NCBI GenBank assembly: GCA_029558905.1
Contig: JAKQCX010000034.1
Coordinates: 1 to 64,000 of the forward strand
Direction: 5' to 3'
Origin: Pseudomonadota bacterium
Lineage (GTDB): Bacteria; Pseudomonadota; Gammaproteobacteria; Burkholderiales; Thiobacillaceae
Length of the DNA stretch: 64,000 bases
Shown: positions 8,790 through 18,098 of the stretch, one piece after another
Layout of the letters: each line of letters begins with the position of its first letter
How positions within the stretch are numbered: position 1 is the stretch's first letter
Position numbers and translations under genes: made by a program
The notes under the pieces: model-generated
The model's database searches: none
What the model saw: only the letters and a program-made list of their open reading frames with translations
Told to the model about the DNA's origin: nothing

Positions 8790-11624
8790 TCAGGCGAAGA
8801 CCCGCTCTTCGCCGACACCGTACAGGTTGCTCACGCAGCGGCCGCACAGACCGGGATGGGCCGGATCCACGTCCACGTCGGCGCGCACGTGCCAGCAGCG
8901 CTCGCACTTGGCGTGTCGCAGGGGGCTCACCTCCACCCGGGTTTCGCCGGGGGCCTCCGTCACCGTGGCGGCAGAGGTGATGAGCACGAAGCGCAGATCG
9001 TCTCCCAGGCTGGACAGCAGTGCGTGGTCGGCGCCTTGTGCCAGGAAACGCGCATCCACCTGCAGGGAGGAGCCCACCTGGCCGGCCATGCGCAGCGTCT
9101 CGATCTGTCTTTGCGCCTGCTCGCGCAAGGTCCGCAGGCGGCCCCAGCGCTGCAGCAGGGTCCCGGCGTCGTCCTGGCGGGGCAGCTCGTGCCACAGAGA
9201 GAGGAACACGCTGTCCAGGCGGCAGGCCTGACCGGCCTGCGCCTCCGCAGCCCGGTCAGGGTGCAGGAGGGTCCAGATCTCTTCGGCGGTGAAGGACAGG
9301 ATGGGGGCCATGAGGGTGGTGAGGCTGCGCAGGATGTGCCACAGGGCGCTCTGGGCGGCGCGACGGGCCTTGGAGTTGGCGCCGGTGGTGTAGAGCCGGT
9401 CCTTGAGGATGTCCAGGTAGAAGGCCCCCAGGTCCTCGGAGCAGAAGTGGTGCAGGCGCTGCACGGCGCTGTGGAAGGTGTAGACCCGGTAGTCGTTGAG
9501 TACCGCGTCCTGCATCTGGCGGGTCAGGGCCAGGGCGTAGCGGTCGATCTCCAGCCAGTCCTGCACCGGCAGCATGTCCCCGGCGGCGTCGAAGTCGGCG
9601 GTGTTGGCCAGCAGGAAGCGCAGGGTGTTGCGCATGCGACGATAGCTCTCCACCACCCGCTTGAGGATCTCGTCGGAGATGGAAAGCTCGCCGGAGTAGT
9701 CGGTGCTGGCCACCCACAAACGCAGGATCTCGGCCCCCAGGGTGTCGGACACCTTCTGTGGCGCCACCACATTGCCCCTGGACTTGGACATCTTCATGCC
9801 CTTGCCGTCCACCACGAAGCCGTGCGTGAGCAGGGCCTCGTAGGGGGCGTGTCCGTCAGTGGCGCAACCGGTGAGCAGGGAGGACTGGAACCAGCCGCGA
9901 TGCTGATCCGAGCCTTCCAGATAGAGGTCCGCCGGGTGCTTCAGGCCCGCACGCTCCTTGAGCAGGCAGGCGTGGGTGACGCCGGAGTCGAACCACACGT
10001 CCAGGGTGTCTTTCACCTTTTCGTATTGTTCCACTTCGTCGCCCAGCAGCTCTTTCGCATCCAGGCTGAACCAGGCCTCGATGCCGGCTTGTTCCACGCG
10101 CTGAGCGACTTCCAGAACTAACTCCGGGGTACGGGGGTGGATCTCGCCCGTGGCCTTGTGGATGAAAAAGGGGATGGGCACGCCCCAGTTGCGCTGGCGG
10201 GATACGCACCAGTCCGGTCGGTTCTTCATCATGGCGACAAGCCGGCTACGACCCCATTCGGGATAGAACTCAGTGTGATCAACCGCTCTGAGTGCGATCT
10301 CCCTCAACGTCTCAGTACCCGTCTTTTCTCCCAAGTACCAACTATCTACTTGGCGGTCCATGCCGATGAACCACTGCCGCGTGGCGCGGAAGATGATGGG
10401 GGTCTTGTGGCGCCAGCAGTGGGGGTAGCTGTGGCGAATCTCTTCCTCCGCCAGGAGCAGGCCCCGGTCCCGCAATGCCTGGAGCACGGTGTCATTGGCG
10501 GCCCAGATGCCCTGACCGCCCACCAGGGGGGTGTCGTCGTGGAACCTGCCGTCGTCCCCCACGGGATTGGCCACCTCCAGGCCGTATTTCCGGCCCACGA
10601 CATAGTCGTCGTGACCGTGGCCGGGGGCGGTGTGCACCAGGCCCACGCCGGCATCCAGGGTGACGTGCTCCGCCAGGATGACCGGCACCTGGAAGTCGTA
10701 GAGGGGGTGCCGCAACCCGAGACCCTCCAGGGCCGCGCCCTTGATCTGGGCCAGGATTTCCACGGCCTCGTAGCCATAGCGCCGTATGGCACCATCGGCC
10801 AGGTCCCGGGCCAGGATGAGCAGGCCCTTGGGGCTGCGCACCAGGTCATAGACGAAGTCCGGATGCACGGCCACGGCCCGGTTGGCGGGCAGGGTCCAGG
10901 GCGTGGTGGTCCAGATCACTGCATAGGCCGGGCAATCGCTGCCGGCGGACAGACCGATGCGGCTGGCCAGATCGCCGCAGTCGGCCACCGGGAAGGCCAC
11001 GTCGATGGCCGGCGAGCTCCGCTCCTCGTATTCCACCTCCGCCTCCGCCAGGGCGGAACCACAGTCCACACACCAGTGCACCGGCTTGGCCCCCAGGTAC
11101 AGGTAGCCGTTGGCCTGGATGGTGGCCAGCTCGCGCATGATATCCGCCTCGAAACGGTAATCCATGGTGAGATAGGGCCTGTCCCAGTCGCCCAGGACGC
11201 CCAGGCGGATGAAGTCCGCCTTCTGGCGTTCCACCTGGCTGGCGGCATATGCCCGGCACAGCTCCCGGAAGCGAGCCGCGGGAATATCCTTGCCGTGGGC
11301 CTTCTCCACCACCAGCTCGATGGGCAGACCGTGGCAGTCCCAGCCTGGCACATAGGGCGCGTCGAAGCCGTCCAGGGTCCTGGACTTGACGATGATGTCC
11401 TTGAGGATCTTGTTCACCGCGTGGCCGATGTGGATGTCGCCGTTGGCATAGGGCGGACCATCGTGCAGCACGAACAGGGGCCGGCCACGGGCAGCGGCGC
11501 GGATCTTGTCGTAGAGCTTCCTCTCCTGCCAGGACTTGATCCAGCCCGGCTCCCGCTTGGCCAGATCTCCCCGCATGGGGAAGGGGGTGTCGGGGAGGTT
11601 CAGGGTGTGTTTGTAGTCGGGCAT
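8790..11624 (-). CDS. ileS: Isoleucyl-tRNA synthetase
   Basis: Class I synthetase of 944 residues charging tRNA-Ile. The HIGH box is [11 protein letters not shown] near residue 60, the KMSKS box is [10 protein letters not shown] near residue 600, the CP1 editing domain lies between them, and a C-terminal zinc site is visible (CERCWH near 905 and CGRCVSNL near 925). The long form without extra insertions matches the bacterial mupirocin-sensitive type. It lies between ribF and lspA on the minus strand, the standard proteobacterial order, and its stop is five bases from the lspA ATG. Confidence 0.98.
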   Translation of the reverse strand: MPDYKHTLNLPDTPFPMRGDLAKREPGWIKSWQERKLYDKIRAAARGRPLFVLHDGPPYANGDIHIGHAVNKILKDIIVKSRTLDGFDAPYVPGWDCHGLPIELVVEKAHGKDIPAARFRELCRAYAASQVERQKADFIRLGVLGDWDRPYLTMDYRFEADIMRELATIQANGYLYLGAKPVHWCVDCGSALAEAEVEYEERSSPAIDVAFPVADCGDLASRIGLSAGSDCPAYAVIWTTTPWTLPANRAVAVHPDFVYDLVRSPKGLLILARDLADGAIRRYGYEAVEILAQIKGAALEGLGLRHPLYDFQVPVILAEHVTLDAGVGLVHTAPGHGHDDYVVGRKYGLEVANPVGDDGRFHDDTPLVGGQGIWAANDTVLQALRDRGLLLAEEEIRHSYPHCWRHKTPIIFRATRQWFIGMDRQVDSWYLGEKTGTETLREIALRAVDHTEFYPEWGRSRLVAMMKNRPDWCVSRQRNWGVPIPFFIHKATGEIHPRTPELVLEVAQRVEQAGIEAWFSLDAKELLGDEVEQYEKVKDTLDVWFDSGVTHACLLKERAGLKHPADLYLEGSDQHRGWFQSSLLTGCATDGHAPYEALLTHGFVVDGKGMKMSKSRGNVVAPQKVSDTLGAEILRLWVASTDYSGELSISDEILKRVVESYRRMRNTLRFLLANTADFDAAGDMLPVQDWLEIDRYALALTRQMQDAVLNDYRVYTFHSAVQRLHHFCSEDLGAFYLDILKDRLYTTGANSKARRAAQSALWHILRSLTTLMAPILSFTAEEIWTLLHPDRAAEAQAGQACRLDSVFLSLWHELPRQDDAGTLLQRWGRLRTLREQAQRQIETLRMAGQVGSSLQVDARFLAQGADHALLSSLGDDLRFVLITSAATVTEAPGETRVEVSPLRHAKCERCWHVRADVDVDPAHPGLCGRCVSNLYGVGEERVFA

Positions 11625-11744
11625 GGGGTTTCTGCGACCAAGAATCGCGCTCAGTGGCTCAGATAGGGTGGCTGGCCGGGGATGCCCCGGACCGGCAGCA
11701 CTGATCTGGCGTCGCAGGGATCGGGATGCGCGCCGGCAGTGGGT

Positions 11745-12665
11745 TCAGGCATTCAACAGCTCCCGCGCCTGCCTGGCATCCACATCGATCTGGGCGATGA
11801 GGGTCTCCAGATTCGGAAACTTGGCCTCGTCCCGCAGCTTGTGCAGGAATTCCACGCGCAGATGCTGGCGGTAGATGCTGCGGCTGAAGCCGAACAGATG
11901 GACCTCCAGGGTGGGCCTGCCATGGGCGTGCACCGTGGGCCGGGTGCCCAGGCTGGCCACGCCGGGCCAATCCGCCCGTTCCAGGCCCTGGACCCGTACC
12001 GCAAAGATGCCTTTCAGGGGCGGCCGGTTGTGCTTGAGCTGGATATTGGCAGTGGGGTAGCCGATCCTGCGCCCCAAGCGATCACCCCCGATCACCCGGC
12101 CGGAGATGGAATAGGGTCGGCCCAGGAGCTGGGCGGCGGTGGCCATGTCACCGGCAGCCAGGGCCTCCCGGACGGCCGAGCTGGAGGCACGCTGACCGCA
12201 GGCCTCCACGGTGGGCAGGGCCTCGGCCTGAAAGCCCAGCTGCCCGCCCATCTCGCGCAGCAGGGCGAAGTCCCCGGCCCGGCGGGCGCCGAAGCGGAAG
12301 TCATCCCCCACCAGCACGTAGCGGGTCCGCAGGCCCTGCGCCAGGATGCGCTGCACGAACGCTTCCGCGGAGAGTGCGGCAAAGCTCCTGGTGAAGCGGC
12401 ACACGTGTACGTGTGCCACCCCCAGGCGGCGCAGGATCTCCAGCTTTTCCCGCAGGGAGGTCAGGCGGGTGGGGGCGTCTTGCGGGGTGAAGATTTCGCG
12501 TGGATGAGGCTCGAAGGTGAGTACCGTGGGCGCCCCGCCCACGGCGGCGGCCTGCGCGGTGAGGCGGGCCAGCATGGCCTGATGGCCCAGGTGGATGCCG
12601 TCGAAATTGCCGATGGTGACGGCGGTGGGACGGCTGGAACGGGGCCAGCCGTGGGTCATCAACAT
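11745..12665 (-). CDS. ribF: Bifunctional riboflavin kinase / FAD synthetase
   Basis: Makes FMN and then FAD from riboflavin. The N-terminal nucleotidyltransferase half has GNFDGIHLGH near residues 18-27 and the later SSSAVREAL motif (the ISSTxIR equivalent). The C-terminal riboflavin kinase half has the GRVIGGDRLGRRIGYPTAN motif near 185-205. Its 306 residues match the family. The first ATG at 12665 is used; an in-frame ATG two codons later is an alternative. The gene lies 57 bases after murJ and 120 before ileS. Confidence 0.95.
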   Translation of the reverse strand: MLMTHGWPRSSRPTAVTIGNFDGIHLGHQAMLARLTAQAAAVGGAPTVLTFEPHPREIFTPQDAPTRLTSLREKLEILRRLGVAHVHVCRFTRSFAALSAEAFVQRILAQGLRTRYVLVGDDFRFGARRAGDFALLREMGGQLGFQAEALPTVEACGQRASSSAVREALAAGDMATAAQLLGRPYSISGRVIGGDRLGRRIGYPTANIQLKHNRPPLKGIFAVRVQGLERADWPGVASLGTRPTVHAHGRPTLEVHLFGFSRSIYRQHLRVEFLHKLRDEAKFPNLETLIAQIDVDARQARELLNA

Positions 12666-12722
12666 GACTTGGCTTATCTGTCTGAAAAGACGTGAATTTT
12701 AGCGATTCGCGCCGGGGGGCGT

Positions 12723-14261
12723 CTACGCGAGGCCGCGACGGCGGAAATCCGCCAGGCGGAACCCCAGCCCCCAGAGGATGGCGAAGTAACCCAGGCCGCC
12801 GCCCAGCACCAGCAATAGCAGATACAGGATGCGCTGGCGAAAGTCGTAGGCCAGCCACTGGCTGCTTTCCCCCTGCACCAGCCACAGCCCCATCCCCATG
12901 AGGATCAGGGCGATGGCCAGCCTGAGCAGGAAACCTGTCCAGCCGGGCTGGGGCTGGAAGATATTCTGCTTGCGCAACCGCCAATAGAGGATGCCTGCGT
13001 TGATGCAGGCTCCAAGGCCGATGGCCAGGGCCAGACCGGCATGTTTCAGGGGCCAGATGAAGGCCAGGTTCATGGCCTGGGTGGCCAGCAGGGTGAAGAT
13101 GGCGATCTTCACCGGTGTCTTGATGTTCTGGCGCGCGTAGAAGCCCGGGGCCAGGACCTTCACCAGAATGATGCCCACCAGGCCGATGCTGTAGGCCACC
13201 AGGGCCTGGCGTGTCATCTCCAGGTCCAGGGCGCCGAAGGCACCGTACTGGAACAGGGTGGCCAGCAGGGGTACGGCCAGCACCCCCAGGCCCACGGCGG
13301 CAGGAGCCGCCAGCAGCAGGGTCATGCGCAGGCCCCAGTCCAGCAGGCGGGAATACGCGCTGGTGTCGTTGTCGGCATGATGCTTGGCCAGGGAAGGCAG
13401 CAGGATGGTGCCCAGGGCCACGCCCAACATGCCGCTGGGAAACTCCATGAGGCGGTCGGCGTAATACAGCCAGGACACGCTGCCGGTGGCGAGAAAAGAG
13501 GCGAAAAGGGTGTTGATGAGCAGGCTGATCTGGGCCACGGACACCCCCAGAGCAGCCGGTGCCATGAGCCTGAGGATGCGACGCACGCCTTCATCCCGGG
13601 GGGCCCAGTCCCAGCGGGGCAGGAGATCCATGCGCTGCAGGGCGGGGAGCTGGATGGCCAGCTGCAGCACACCACCCAGGAAGGCCCCCCAGGCCAGGGC
13701 CAGCACCGGGGGATCGAACCAGGGGGCGGCCACCACCGCCGCCAGGATCAGGACCACGTTGAGCAGCACCGGCGTGAAGGCAGGCAGCATGAAGCGGCTG
13801 AAGGTGTTGAGGATGCCGGCGGACAGGGACACCAGGGAGATGAACAGGATGTAGGGGAAGACGATGCGGGTCAGCTCCACCGTGAGCTGGAACTTGTCCG
13901 GGCTGGCGGTGAAACCGGGGGCGGAGACCAGAACGATGAGAGGGGCGGCCACCACCCCCAGTAAGGTGACCAGCAGCAGGACCAGGGTCAGCGCCGTGGC
14001 CACCCGGCCGATGAGCAGGCGGGTGGCATCCTCGCCCCGGCGGTTCCTGTATTCCGCCAGCACCGGCACGAAGGCCTGGGAGAAGGCCCCCTCCGCGAAC
14101 AGGCGGCGCAGCAGGTTGGGCAGCTTGAAGGCCACGAAGAAGGCATCGGTGGCCGCCCCGGCGCCAAACACCCGGGCGATGATGGCGTCCCGCACGAAGC
14201 CCAATATCCGGGACAGCAGGGTCATGGAGCTGATGGAAGCCAGGGCGCGCAGCAGATTCAT
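12723..14261 (-). CDS. murJ: Lipid II flippase (MurJ/MviN)
   Basis: Polytopic inner-membrane protein of 512 residues that moves lipid II across the membrane for peptidoglycan synthesis. The N-terminus [25 protein letters not shown] and the [35 protein letters not shown] segment are MurJ hallmarks, followed by about 14 hydrophobic segments. The start at 14261 is chosen because upstream in-frame sequence lacks the family pattern and would extend into the rpsT promoter. It is divergent from rpsT and heads the ribF/ileS run. Confidence 0.95.
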   Translation of the reverse strand: MNLLRALASISSMTLLSRILGFVRDAIIARVFGAGAATDAFFVAFKLPNLLRRLFAEGAFSQAFVPVLAEYRNRRGEDATRLLIGRVATALTLVLLLVTLLGVVAAPLIVLVSAPGFTASPDKFQLTVELTRIVFPYILFISLVSLSAGILNTFSRFMLPAFTPVLLNVVLILAAVVAAPWFDPPVLALAWGAFLGGVLQLAIQLPALQRMDLLPRWDWAPRDEGVRRILRLMAPAALGVSVAQISLLINTLFASFLATGSVSWLYYADRLMEFPSGMLGVALGTILLPSLAKHHADNDTSAYSRLLDWGLRMTLLLAAPAAVGLGVLAVPLLATLFQYGAFGALDLEMTRQALVAYSIGLVGIILVKVLAPGFYARQNIKTPVKIAIFTLLATQAMNLAFIWPLKHAGLALAIGLGACINAGILYWRLRKQNIFQPQPGWTGFLLRLAIALILMGMGLWLVQGESSQWLAYDFRQRILYLLLLVLGGGLGYFAILWGLGFRLADFRRRGLA

Positions 14262-14298
14262 GGGCCGGCATGGTACTGGAAAAGGGCGCGGCCCGGAC

Positions 14299-14327
14299 TT
14301 GCCTTGCCGGGGCCTGGCCGGTATAGT
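14299..14327 (+). promoter_or_regulatory. Sigma-70 promoter of rpsT
   Basis: TTGCCT at 14299-14304 and TATAGT at 14322-14327 with a 17-base spacer, about 48 bases upstream of the rpsT start. It uses the same TTGCCT -35 and 17-base spacing as the tRNA operon promoter in this window. Confidence 0.7.
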
Positions 14328-14375
14328 TCCCAGCTTTCGCGACACGCGCGCCCGCATTCATCAAGGAGTCACTTC

Positions 14376-14639
14376 ATGGCAAACAGCGCCCAGGCAAAGA
14401 AACGCGCCCGTCAGGCCGTGCGCCAGCGCGCCCACAACATGGCCCAGCGTTCCGCCTACCGCACCGCCGTAAAGAACGTGCGCAAGGCCATCCTGGGCGG
14501 CGACAAGAACGCCGCCCAGGCCGCCCTGAACGAGAACATGGGCATCATGGATGGCCTGGCCGACAAGCGCATCGTGCACAAGAACAAGGCCGCCCGCCAG
14601 AAGAGCCGCCTGTCCGCCGCCATCAAGGCCATGGCCTGA
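14376..14639 (+). CDS. rpsT: 30S ribosomal protein S20
   Basis: Small basic ribosomal protein of 87 residues binding 16S rRNA in the 30S subunit. The sequence [21 protein letters not shown] and the C-terminal [18 protein letters not shown] match S20 throughout. The ATG at 14376 follows AAGGAG at 14363-14368. It is divergent from murJ, the usual proteobacterial arrangement, and is followed by a strong palindrome likely to act as terminator. Confidence 0.98.
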   Translation: MANSAQAKKRARQAVRQRAHNMAQRSAYRTAVKNVRKAILGGDKNAAQAALNENMGIMDGLADKRIVHKNKAARQKSRLSAAIKAMA

Positions 14640-14677
14640 ACCTGGCCATGGCCCGCGGGCCACGCACGCATCCCTGA

Positions 14678-14703
14678 ACACTGCCCGGCATGCCGGGCAG
14701 TGT
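14678..14703 (+). terminator. Perfect 26-bp palindrome after rpsT (probable terminator)
   Basis: ACACTGCCCGGCA is followed immediately by its exact reverse complement, so the RNA would fold with a small loop at the centre. It lies 39 bases after the rpsT stop. A clear T tract is missing (GCTTTCC follows), so termination efficiency is uncertain. Confidence 0.6.
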
Positions 14704-14742
14704 GCTTTCCGGCCCCCACCGTGCCCTACGCCCACCTACCCC

Positions 14743-15300
14743 ATGCTGGTCTGCATCCTCTCCGACAGCCACGACAACCGGCGCCTGCTGGAACACGCCG
14801 TACGCGACGCCAAGGCCCGGGGGGCCCAGGCAGTGCTGCACTGCGGCGATGTAGTGGCCCCCACCACCCTGCGGGTGCTGAAGAAGTTCGAGTTGCCGGT
14901 GCACGTCATCCACGGCAACAACACCGGCGATCTCTACGCCATGCACCAGCTGGCCCATGAACCCGACAGCGTGGTGCGCTACCACGGCCAGGATGCGACC
15001 GTACACTTGGCAGGGCGACGCCTGTTTCTCGTGCATTACCCACATTACGCCGCCGGCATGGCCCTCACCGGAGACTACGACGTGGTGTGCTGCGGGCACG
15101 ATCACCGCGTGAGCGTGCAGGAGGTAAGGAACATCCGCGGCGGGCTCACCTGGCTGGTGAACCCGGGCACGGTGGGTGGCGTGGGCAGGTATCCCAGCTA
15201 TGTGCTGGCAGATCTGGTCAGCCTGCGCTTTTCCGTGTTCGAAGTGCCCACGGCTCCGGGTGAGGCCTGCAACACGTCACCGGTCTCTGTGCATGCCTGA
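14743..15300 (+). CDS. YfcE/MJ0936-family metallophosphoesterase
   Basis: Calcineurin-like phosphodiesterase of 185 residues. The metal-binding motifs are in the standard order: SDSHDN (residues 7-12), HCGDV near 35, HGNNT near 60, a late VHYPH histidine, and GHDH near 115-118, followed by LVNPGTVG. Bacterial relatives hydrolyse phosphodiesters in vitro; the physiological substrate is unknown. The ATG at 14743 is the first codon giving the family start (MLVCILSDSHDN). Its position right after the rpsT palindrome suggests a separate transcript. Confidence 0.85.
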   Translation: MLVCILSDSHDNRRLLEHAVRDAKARGAQAVLHCGDVVAPTTLRVLKKFELPVHVIHGNNTGDLYAMHQLAHEPDSVVRYHGQDATVHLAGRRLFLVHYPHYAAGMALTGDYDVVCCGHDHRVSVQEVRNIRGGLTWLVNPGTVGGVGRYPSYVLADLVSLRFSVFEVPTAPGEACNTSPVSVHA

Positions 15301-15776
15301 GGGCGGCATGCGCGGCCGGACCGCAGGACCCTGCCACCTGCGGGGCAGGGATGCAGCGACCGGGCAGTCGCGCTCAGGCGGACGAAGCCATCCCGTCAAG
15401 ATCGGACAGCGATCGCAATCCATCCGCCCTGCGTCCTCCCAGCCCACGGGGTGAACCGGCCATGCTCAGGCCACGCAGCGTCCGGAGGGAAGTCACCCAT
15501 TACGGAGATTTTGTGTTACATGCATAACCAAGCATGTATCATAAATGACATACACTTCAGTGCTGCCCAGCGTGGACGCGAGCCCTCCCCTCTGCATCGA
15601 CCTGCCCGGCAAGGCGTGCACGCGCCGCGCATGTGTGTTCGGCGCGCTGCATCGCACCTTGCCACGCCCTCCCACTGTCTGCTGCAGCACCACGGAGAGG
15701 TCCGGGCGTGCACCCGTAAGCGGCGTCGTCCGCGGCATCCAGGCCCCGTCCACACCACCACGTCGTAGGAGTCGCA
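15301..15776 (+). other. Intergenic region upstream of sodB with an AT-rich promoter-like island
   Basis: No convincing gene is seen here. Most of it is GC-rich, but 15505-15560 is sharply AT-rich and holds a dyad (15517-15538), a possible -35 GTTACA (15515-15520) and a possible -10 TATCAT (15537-15542). A transcript starting there would have a leader of about 230 bases before sodB. A reading frame from 15545 to 15787 exists but lacks a Shine-Dalgarno and resembles no family. Confidence 0.45.
15517..15538. promoter_or_regulatory. Inverted repeat TACATGC-N8-GCATGTA, candidate operator
   Basis: A perfect 7-base inverted repeat with an 8-base spacer, overlapping the promoter-like elements that precede sodB. 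Symmetry and spacing suit a dimeric transcription factor. The bound regulator cannot be named from sequence alone; partial likeness to Rrf2/NsrR-type sites (ATGCAT halves) is only suggestive. Confidence 0.45.
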
Positions 15777-16370
15777 ATGCCTCATGAACCGAAACCCCTG
15801 TCCTGCGACCCGGGGAGACTGTCCGGCCTCTCCGCGCAGCTGATCGTCAGCCACTGGGAGAACAATTACGGCGGCGCGGTGAAGCGCCTCAACGCCATCG
15901 AGCGGCAGCTCGCCGGGCTCGACTGGGCCACGACGCCGGTATTCGTGATCAACGGCCTGAAGCGCGAAGAGCTGATCGCCAGCGGCTCCATGATCCTGCA
16001 CGAAGCATATTTCGACAGCCTGGGCGGGACAGGTGGCGACCCCCGCGGCGCGCTGAAGACGCAAATCGAGAAGGACTTTGGCGACCTCGATGCCTGGCGC
16101 GCCGAATTCATGGCCATCGGCAAGGCCCAGGGGGGCGGTTCCGGCTGGACCCTGCTCACCTGGAGCCCGCGCCGGGGCCGTCTGGTCAACGCCTGGGCCG
16201 CGGACCACGCCCACAACCTGGCCGGCGCAACCACGCTCGTCGCCCTCGACATGTACGAGCACAGCTACCACCTGGACTTCGGCGCCAAGGCCGGGGCCTA
16301 TGTGGACGCCTTCATGGGCAACCTGTCCTGGGCCAACGCCGAGGCCATCTTCGATCAGATCGGAATCTGA
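15777..16370 (+). CDS. sodB: Superoxide dismutase, Fe/Mn family
   Basis: Cytoplasmic enzyme of 197 residues dismutating superoxide. The N-terminal ligand histidine is in VSHWENNYGG, the second in MILHEAYF, and the C-terminal pair in ALDMYEHSYHLDFGAKAGAY, where Asp and His are kept. The usual DxWEHxYY signature is changed: Trp is Tyr (DMYEH) and the second Tyr is His (SYH). This marks a divergent branch of the family, and metal preference (Fe or Mn) cannot be decided. The ATG follows TAGGAG with good spacing. A rhodanese gene starts two bases after the stop, so the two are probably cotranscribed. Confidence 0.85.
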   Translation: MPHEPKPLSCDPGRLSGLSAQLIVSHWENNYGGAVKRLNAIERQLAGLDWATTPVFVINGLKREELIASGSMILHEAYFDSLGGTGGDPRGALKTQIEKDFGDLDAWRAEFMAIGKAQGGGSGWTLLTWSPRRGRLVNAWAADHAHNLAGATTLVALDMYEHSYHLDFGAKAGAYVDAFMGNLSWANAEAIFDQIGI

Positions 16371-16372
16371 AC

Positions 16373-16687
16373 ATGGAACGCACCATCTCCCCCGCCACCC
16401 TGAAGCACGAACTGACCGGCAAGCTGATCCTCGACGTGCGTCGTGCCGCGGACCGCGCGGCCGCACCCGGGCATCTGCCCGGCGCGCAGTGGAAAGACCC
16501 CGAGCTGCTGAGCGATTGGGTGGACAGCCTGTCCGGGGAGCAGGATATCGTCCTCTACTGCGCGCGCGGCGGCTCGGTATCCAACAGCGTGGTCGACACC
16601 CTCCGGGCCAAGGGCCTCCACGCCCGTTTCATCGAGGGCGGCATCGAGGCATGGAAGGCGGCGGGCGGCGAGGTGGTGAGCCCGTGA
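16373..16687 (+). CDS. Single-domain rhodanese-like protein
   Basis: A 104-residue protein comprising one rhodanese domain, with LILDVRRAADRAAAPGHLPGAQW near the N-terminus and the active-site cysteine loop CARGGSVS near residues 63-70. Such proteins carry persulfide sulfur or transfer it from thiosulfate or other donors. The sequence lacks a signal peptide, so it is probably cytoplasmic. It lies two bases after sodB and probably shares its transcript, linking sulfane sulfur handling with oxidative stress. The loop CARGGS has six residues, as in sulfurtransferases rather than the seven-residue loop of Cdc25-type phosphatases. Confidence 0.85.
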   Translation: MERTISPATLKHELTGKLILDVRRAADRAAAPGHLPGAQWKDPELLSDWVDSLSGEQDIVLYCARGGSVSNSVVDTLRAKGLHARFIEGGIEAWKAAGGEVVSP

Positions 16688-17040
16688 GGCGGTACCATGG
16701 ACCCGTGGCAGTCCCGCAGCAGCCCGCTACCGTATCGAACCCGCGCGGTGCGCGTGACGACCGCGCCGGGCCGCCAGGCCCAGGCAGGACATCATCCATG
16801 CGCTCCCTCCACATGTGACGCGTCCATGCAGGACATGGCGAGCCATGTCGCGCGCGGACCCCGTGCATGCCGGATGGCCACGTCTTCGTCTGACGACGTC
16901 GATCCGGACCTTTTCTCCGCGTCCCCACGAGGGTGGCCGGCTGTCTTGGTACGCATGGCGGTGACGCACATCCCATGCGCTTGCCCCGGTTCCGCCGTCA
17001 TGCTGCCCTCGTTTGCCCCACATCCTGACGGAGGCCCTCC
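16688..17040 (+). other. Intergenic region between rhodanese and exbB; nothing recognised
   Basis: About 350 GC-rich bases with several reading frames that show no family resemblance and no Shine-Dalgarno. Only the GGAGG at 17030-17034, serving exbB, is interpretable. No clear promoter or terminator was found by eye. Confidence 0.5.
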
Positions 17041-17697
17041 ATGCAAGACCTGCAATCCGCCCTTGAAGTGCTCCAACACGGCGGCGTCATCATCTACCCA
17101 TTGCTGGCCCTCGCCCTGATCGCGCTGGTGGTGATGCTGGACAAGGCGCTGATCTACCACCGTCACGCCCGGGTGCCCGCGTCGATACGCAAATTGGTGG
17201 GGACCTATGGTTTCGACTGGACCGAACTCGATCGCCAGTTAGAGGATCTGGGGCCACGCCATTACTTTGGCCGTTTTTTCCGCGTGATCATGGACAACCG
17301 CGCCGAACCGCCCTGGTGGGTGGAATCCCGTGCCGGCGACGAGGCGCGGCAAATCGAGAAGGCGCTGGACCAGGGCATGTGGGTACTGGATACGACGGTG
17401 ACCGCCGCCCCCCTGCTGGGCCTGCTGGGCACCCTCTTCGGCATGATGCAGTCCTTCAAGCTCATCGGCCCAGGTGGTCTGCTGCATCAGGGCGGCGTGA
17501 CGGCCGGCGTGGCTGAAGCCCTGATCGCCACGGCGCTGGGGCTTTTCATTGCCCTGGTCGCCCTGTTCGGCTTCAACTATCTGGCGCGCCTGCAAGCACG
17601 GACGCTGGATGAAATGGAACATCTGGGCACGCGCCTGATGGACCATATTCGCCTGGACCACCCTCGTCAGGCTGCCCGTGACGGGGACCCGTCATGA
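17041..17697 (+). CDS. exbB: MotA/TolQ/ExbB proton channel family protein (ExbB-like)
   Basis: Inner-membrane component of an energy-transducing complex that uses the proton gradient to drive TonB. Its 218 residues contain three membrane segments: residues about 17-38 (IIYPLLALALIALVVMLD), about 118-140 (TAAPLLGLLGTLFGMMQSF, the conserved pore helix) and about 158-182 (EALIATALGLFIALVALFGF). A cytoplasmic loop separates the first two. The stop overlaps the exbD start by four bases (ATGA), and a TonB-like gene follows, making a complete ExbB-ExbD-TonB set. A second exbB lies at 43785-44390; the two are only distantly alike. Confidence 0.9.
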   Translation: MQDLQSALEVLQHGGVIIYPLLALALIALVVMLDKALIYHRHARVPASIRKLVGTYGFDWTELDRQLEDLGPRHYFGRFFRVIMDNRAEPPWWVESRAGDEARQIEKALDQGMWVLDTTVTAAPLLGLLGTLFGMMQSFKLIGPGGLLHQGGVTAGVAEALIATALGLFIALVALFGFNYLARLQARTLDEMEHLGTRLMDHIRLDHPRQAARDGDPS

Positions 17698-18098
17698 AAC
17701 TGCGTAGGGCTCGTCCGTGCAAACGGGGGCGCATCGAGATCATTCCCATGATCGACGTGATGTTCTTTCTGCTGGTCACCTTCATGTTGGCCTCCCTGAC
17801 CCTGCAACCGATCAACGCCGTGCAGATCGAGCTGCCGCGCGGCACTGCCGCGCCCATCCAGAAAAGGCTTCCGGTAACCCTGTCCGTTACACCGGACAGC
17901 CACCTGTTCCTGGACAAAACCCCCGTGACGCTGGACAGCCTGGTCCCGACCCTGAAGCCCCTGCTCAATCCCGCCGACCCCACCGTGATCATCGCTGCCG
18001 ACGATGCCTCCCCACACGGCATCATGGTGCAGGCCATGATCCGGGCCAGGCAGGCGGGTGCCAGACATTTCCTGATTGCCGTACAGCATGGTCGATGA
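17694..18098 (+). CDS. exbD: ExbD/TolR family protein
   Basis: A 134-residue biopolymer transport protein with a short cytoplasmic N-terminus, one membrane helix (IEIIPMIDVMFFLLVTFMLA, with the essential proton-path aspartate in MIDVMF near residue 20) and a periplasmic domain ending HFLIAV. It partners ExbB in the proton-driven motor. It overlaps exbB upstream by four bases and the TonB-like gene downstream by 11 bases, indicating translational coupling of all three. Confidence 0.9.
   Translation: MKLRRARPCKRGRIEIIPMIDVMFFLLVTFMLASLTLQPINAVQIELPRGTAAPIQKRLPVTLSVTPDSHLFLDKTPVTLDSLVPTLKPLLNPADPTVIIAADDASPHGIMVQAMIRARQAGARHFLIAVQHGR

Noticed and set aside
15545-15787. Small cysteine-containing frame of 80 codons overlapping the sodB start
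   Set aside because: No Shine-Dalgarno, no family, arginine/proline-rich shadow composition; more likely sodB leader sequence.
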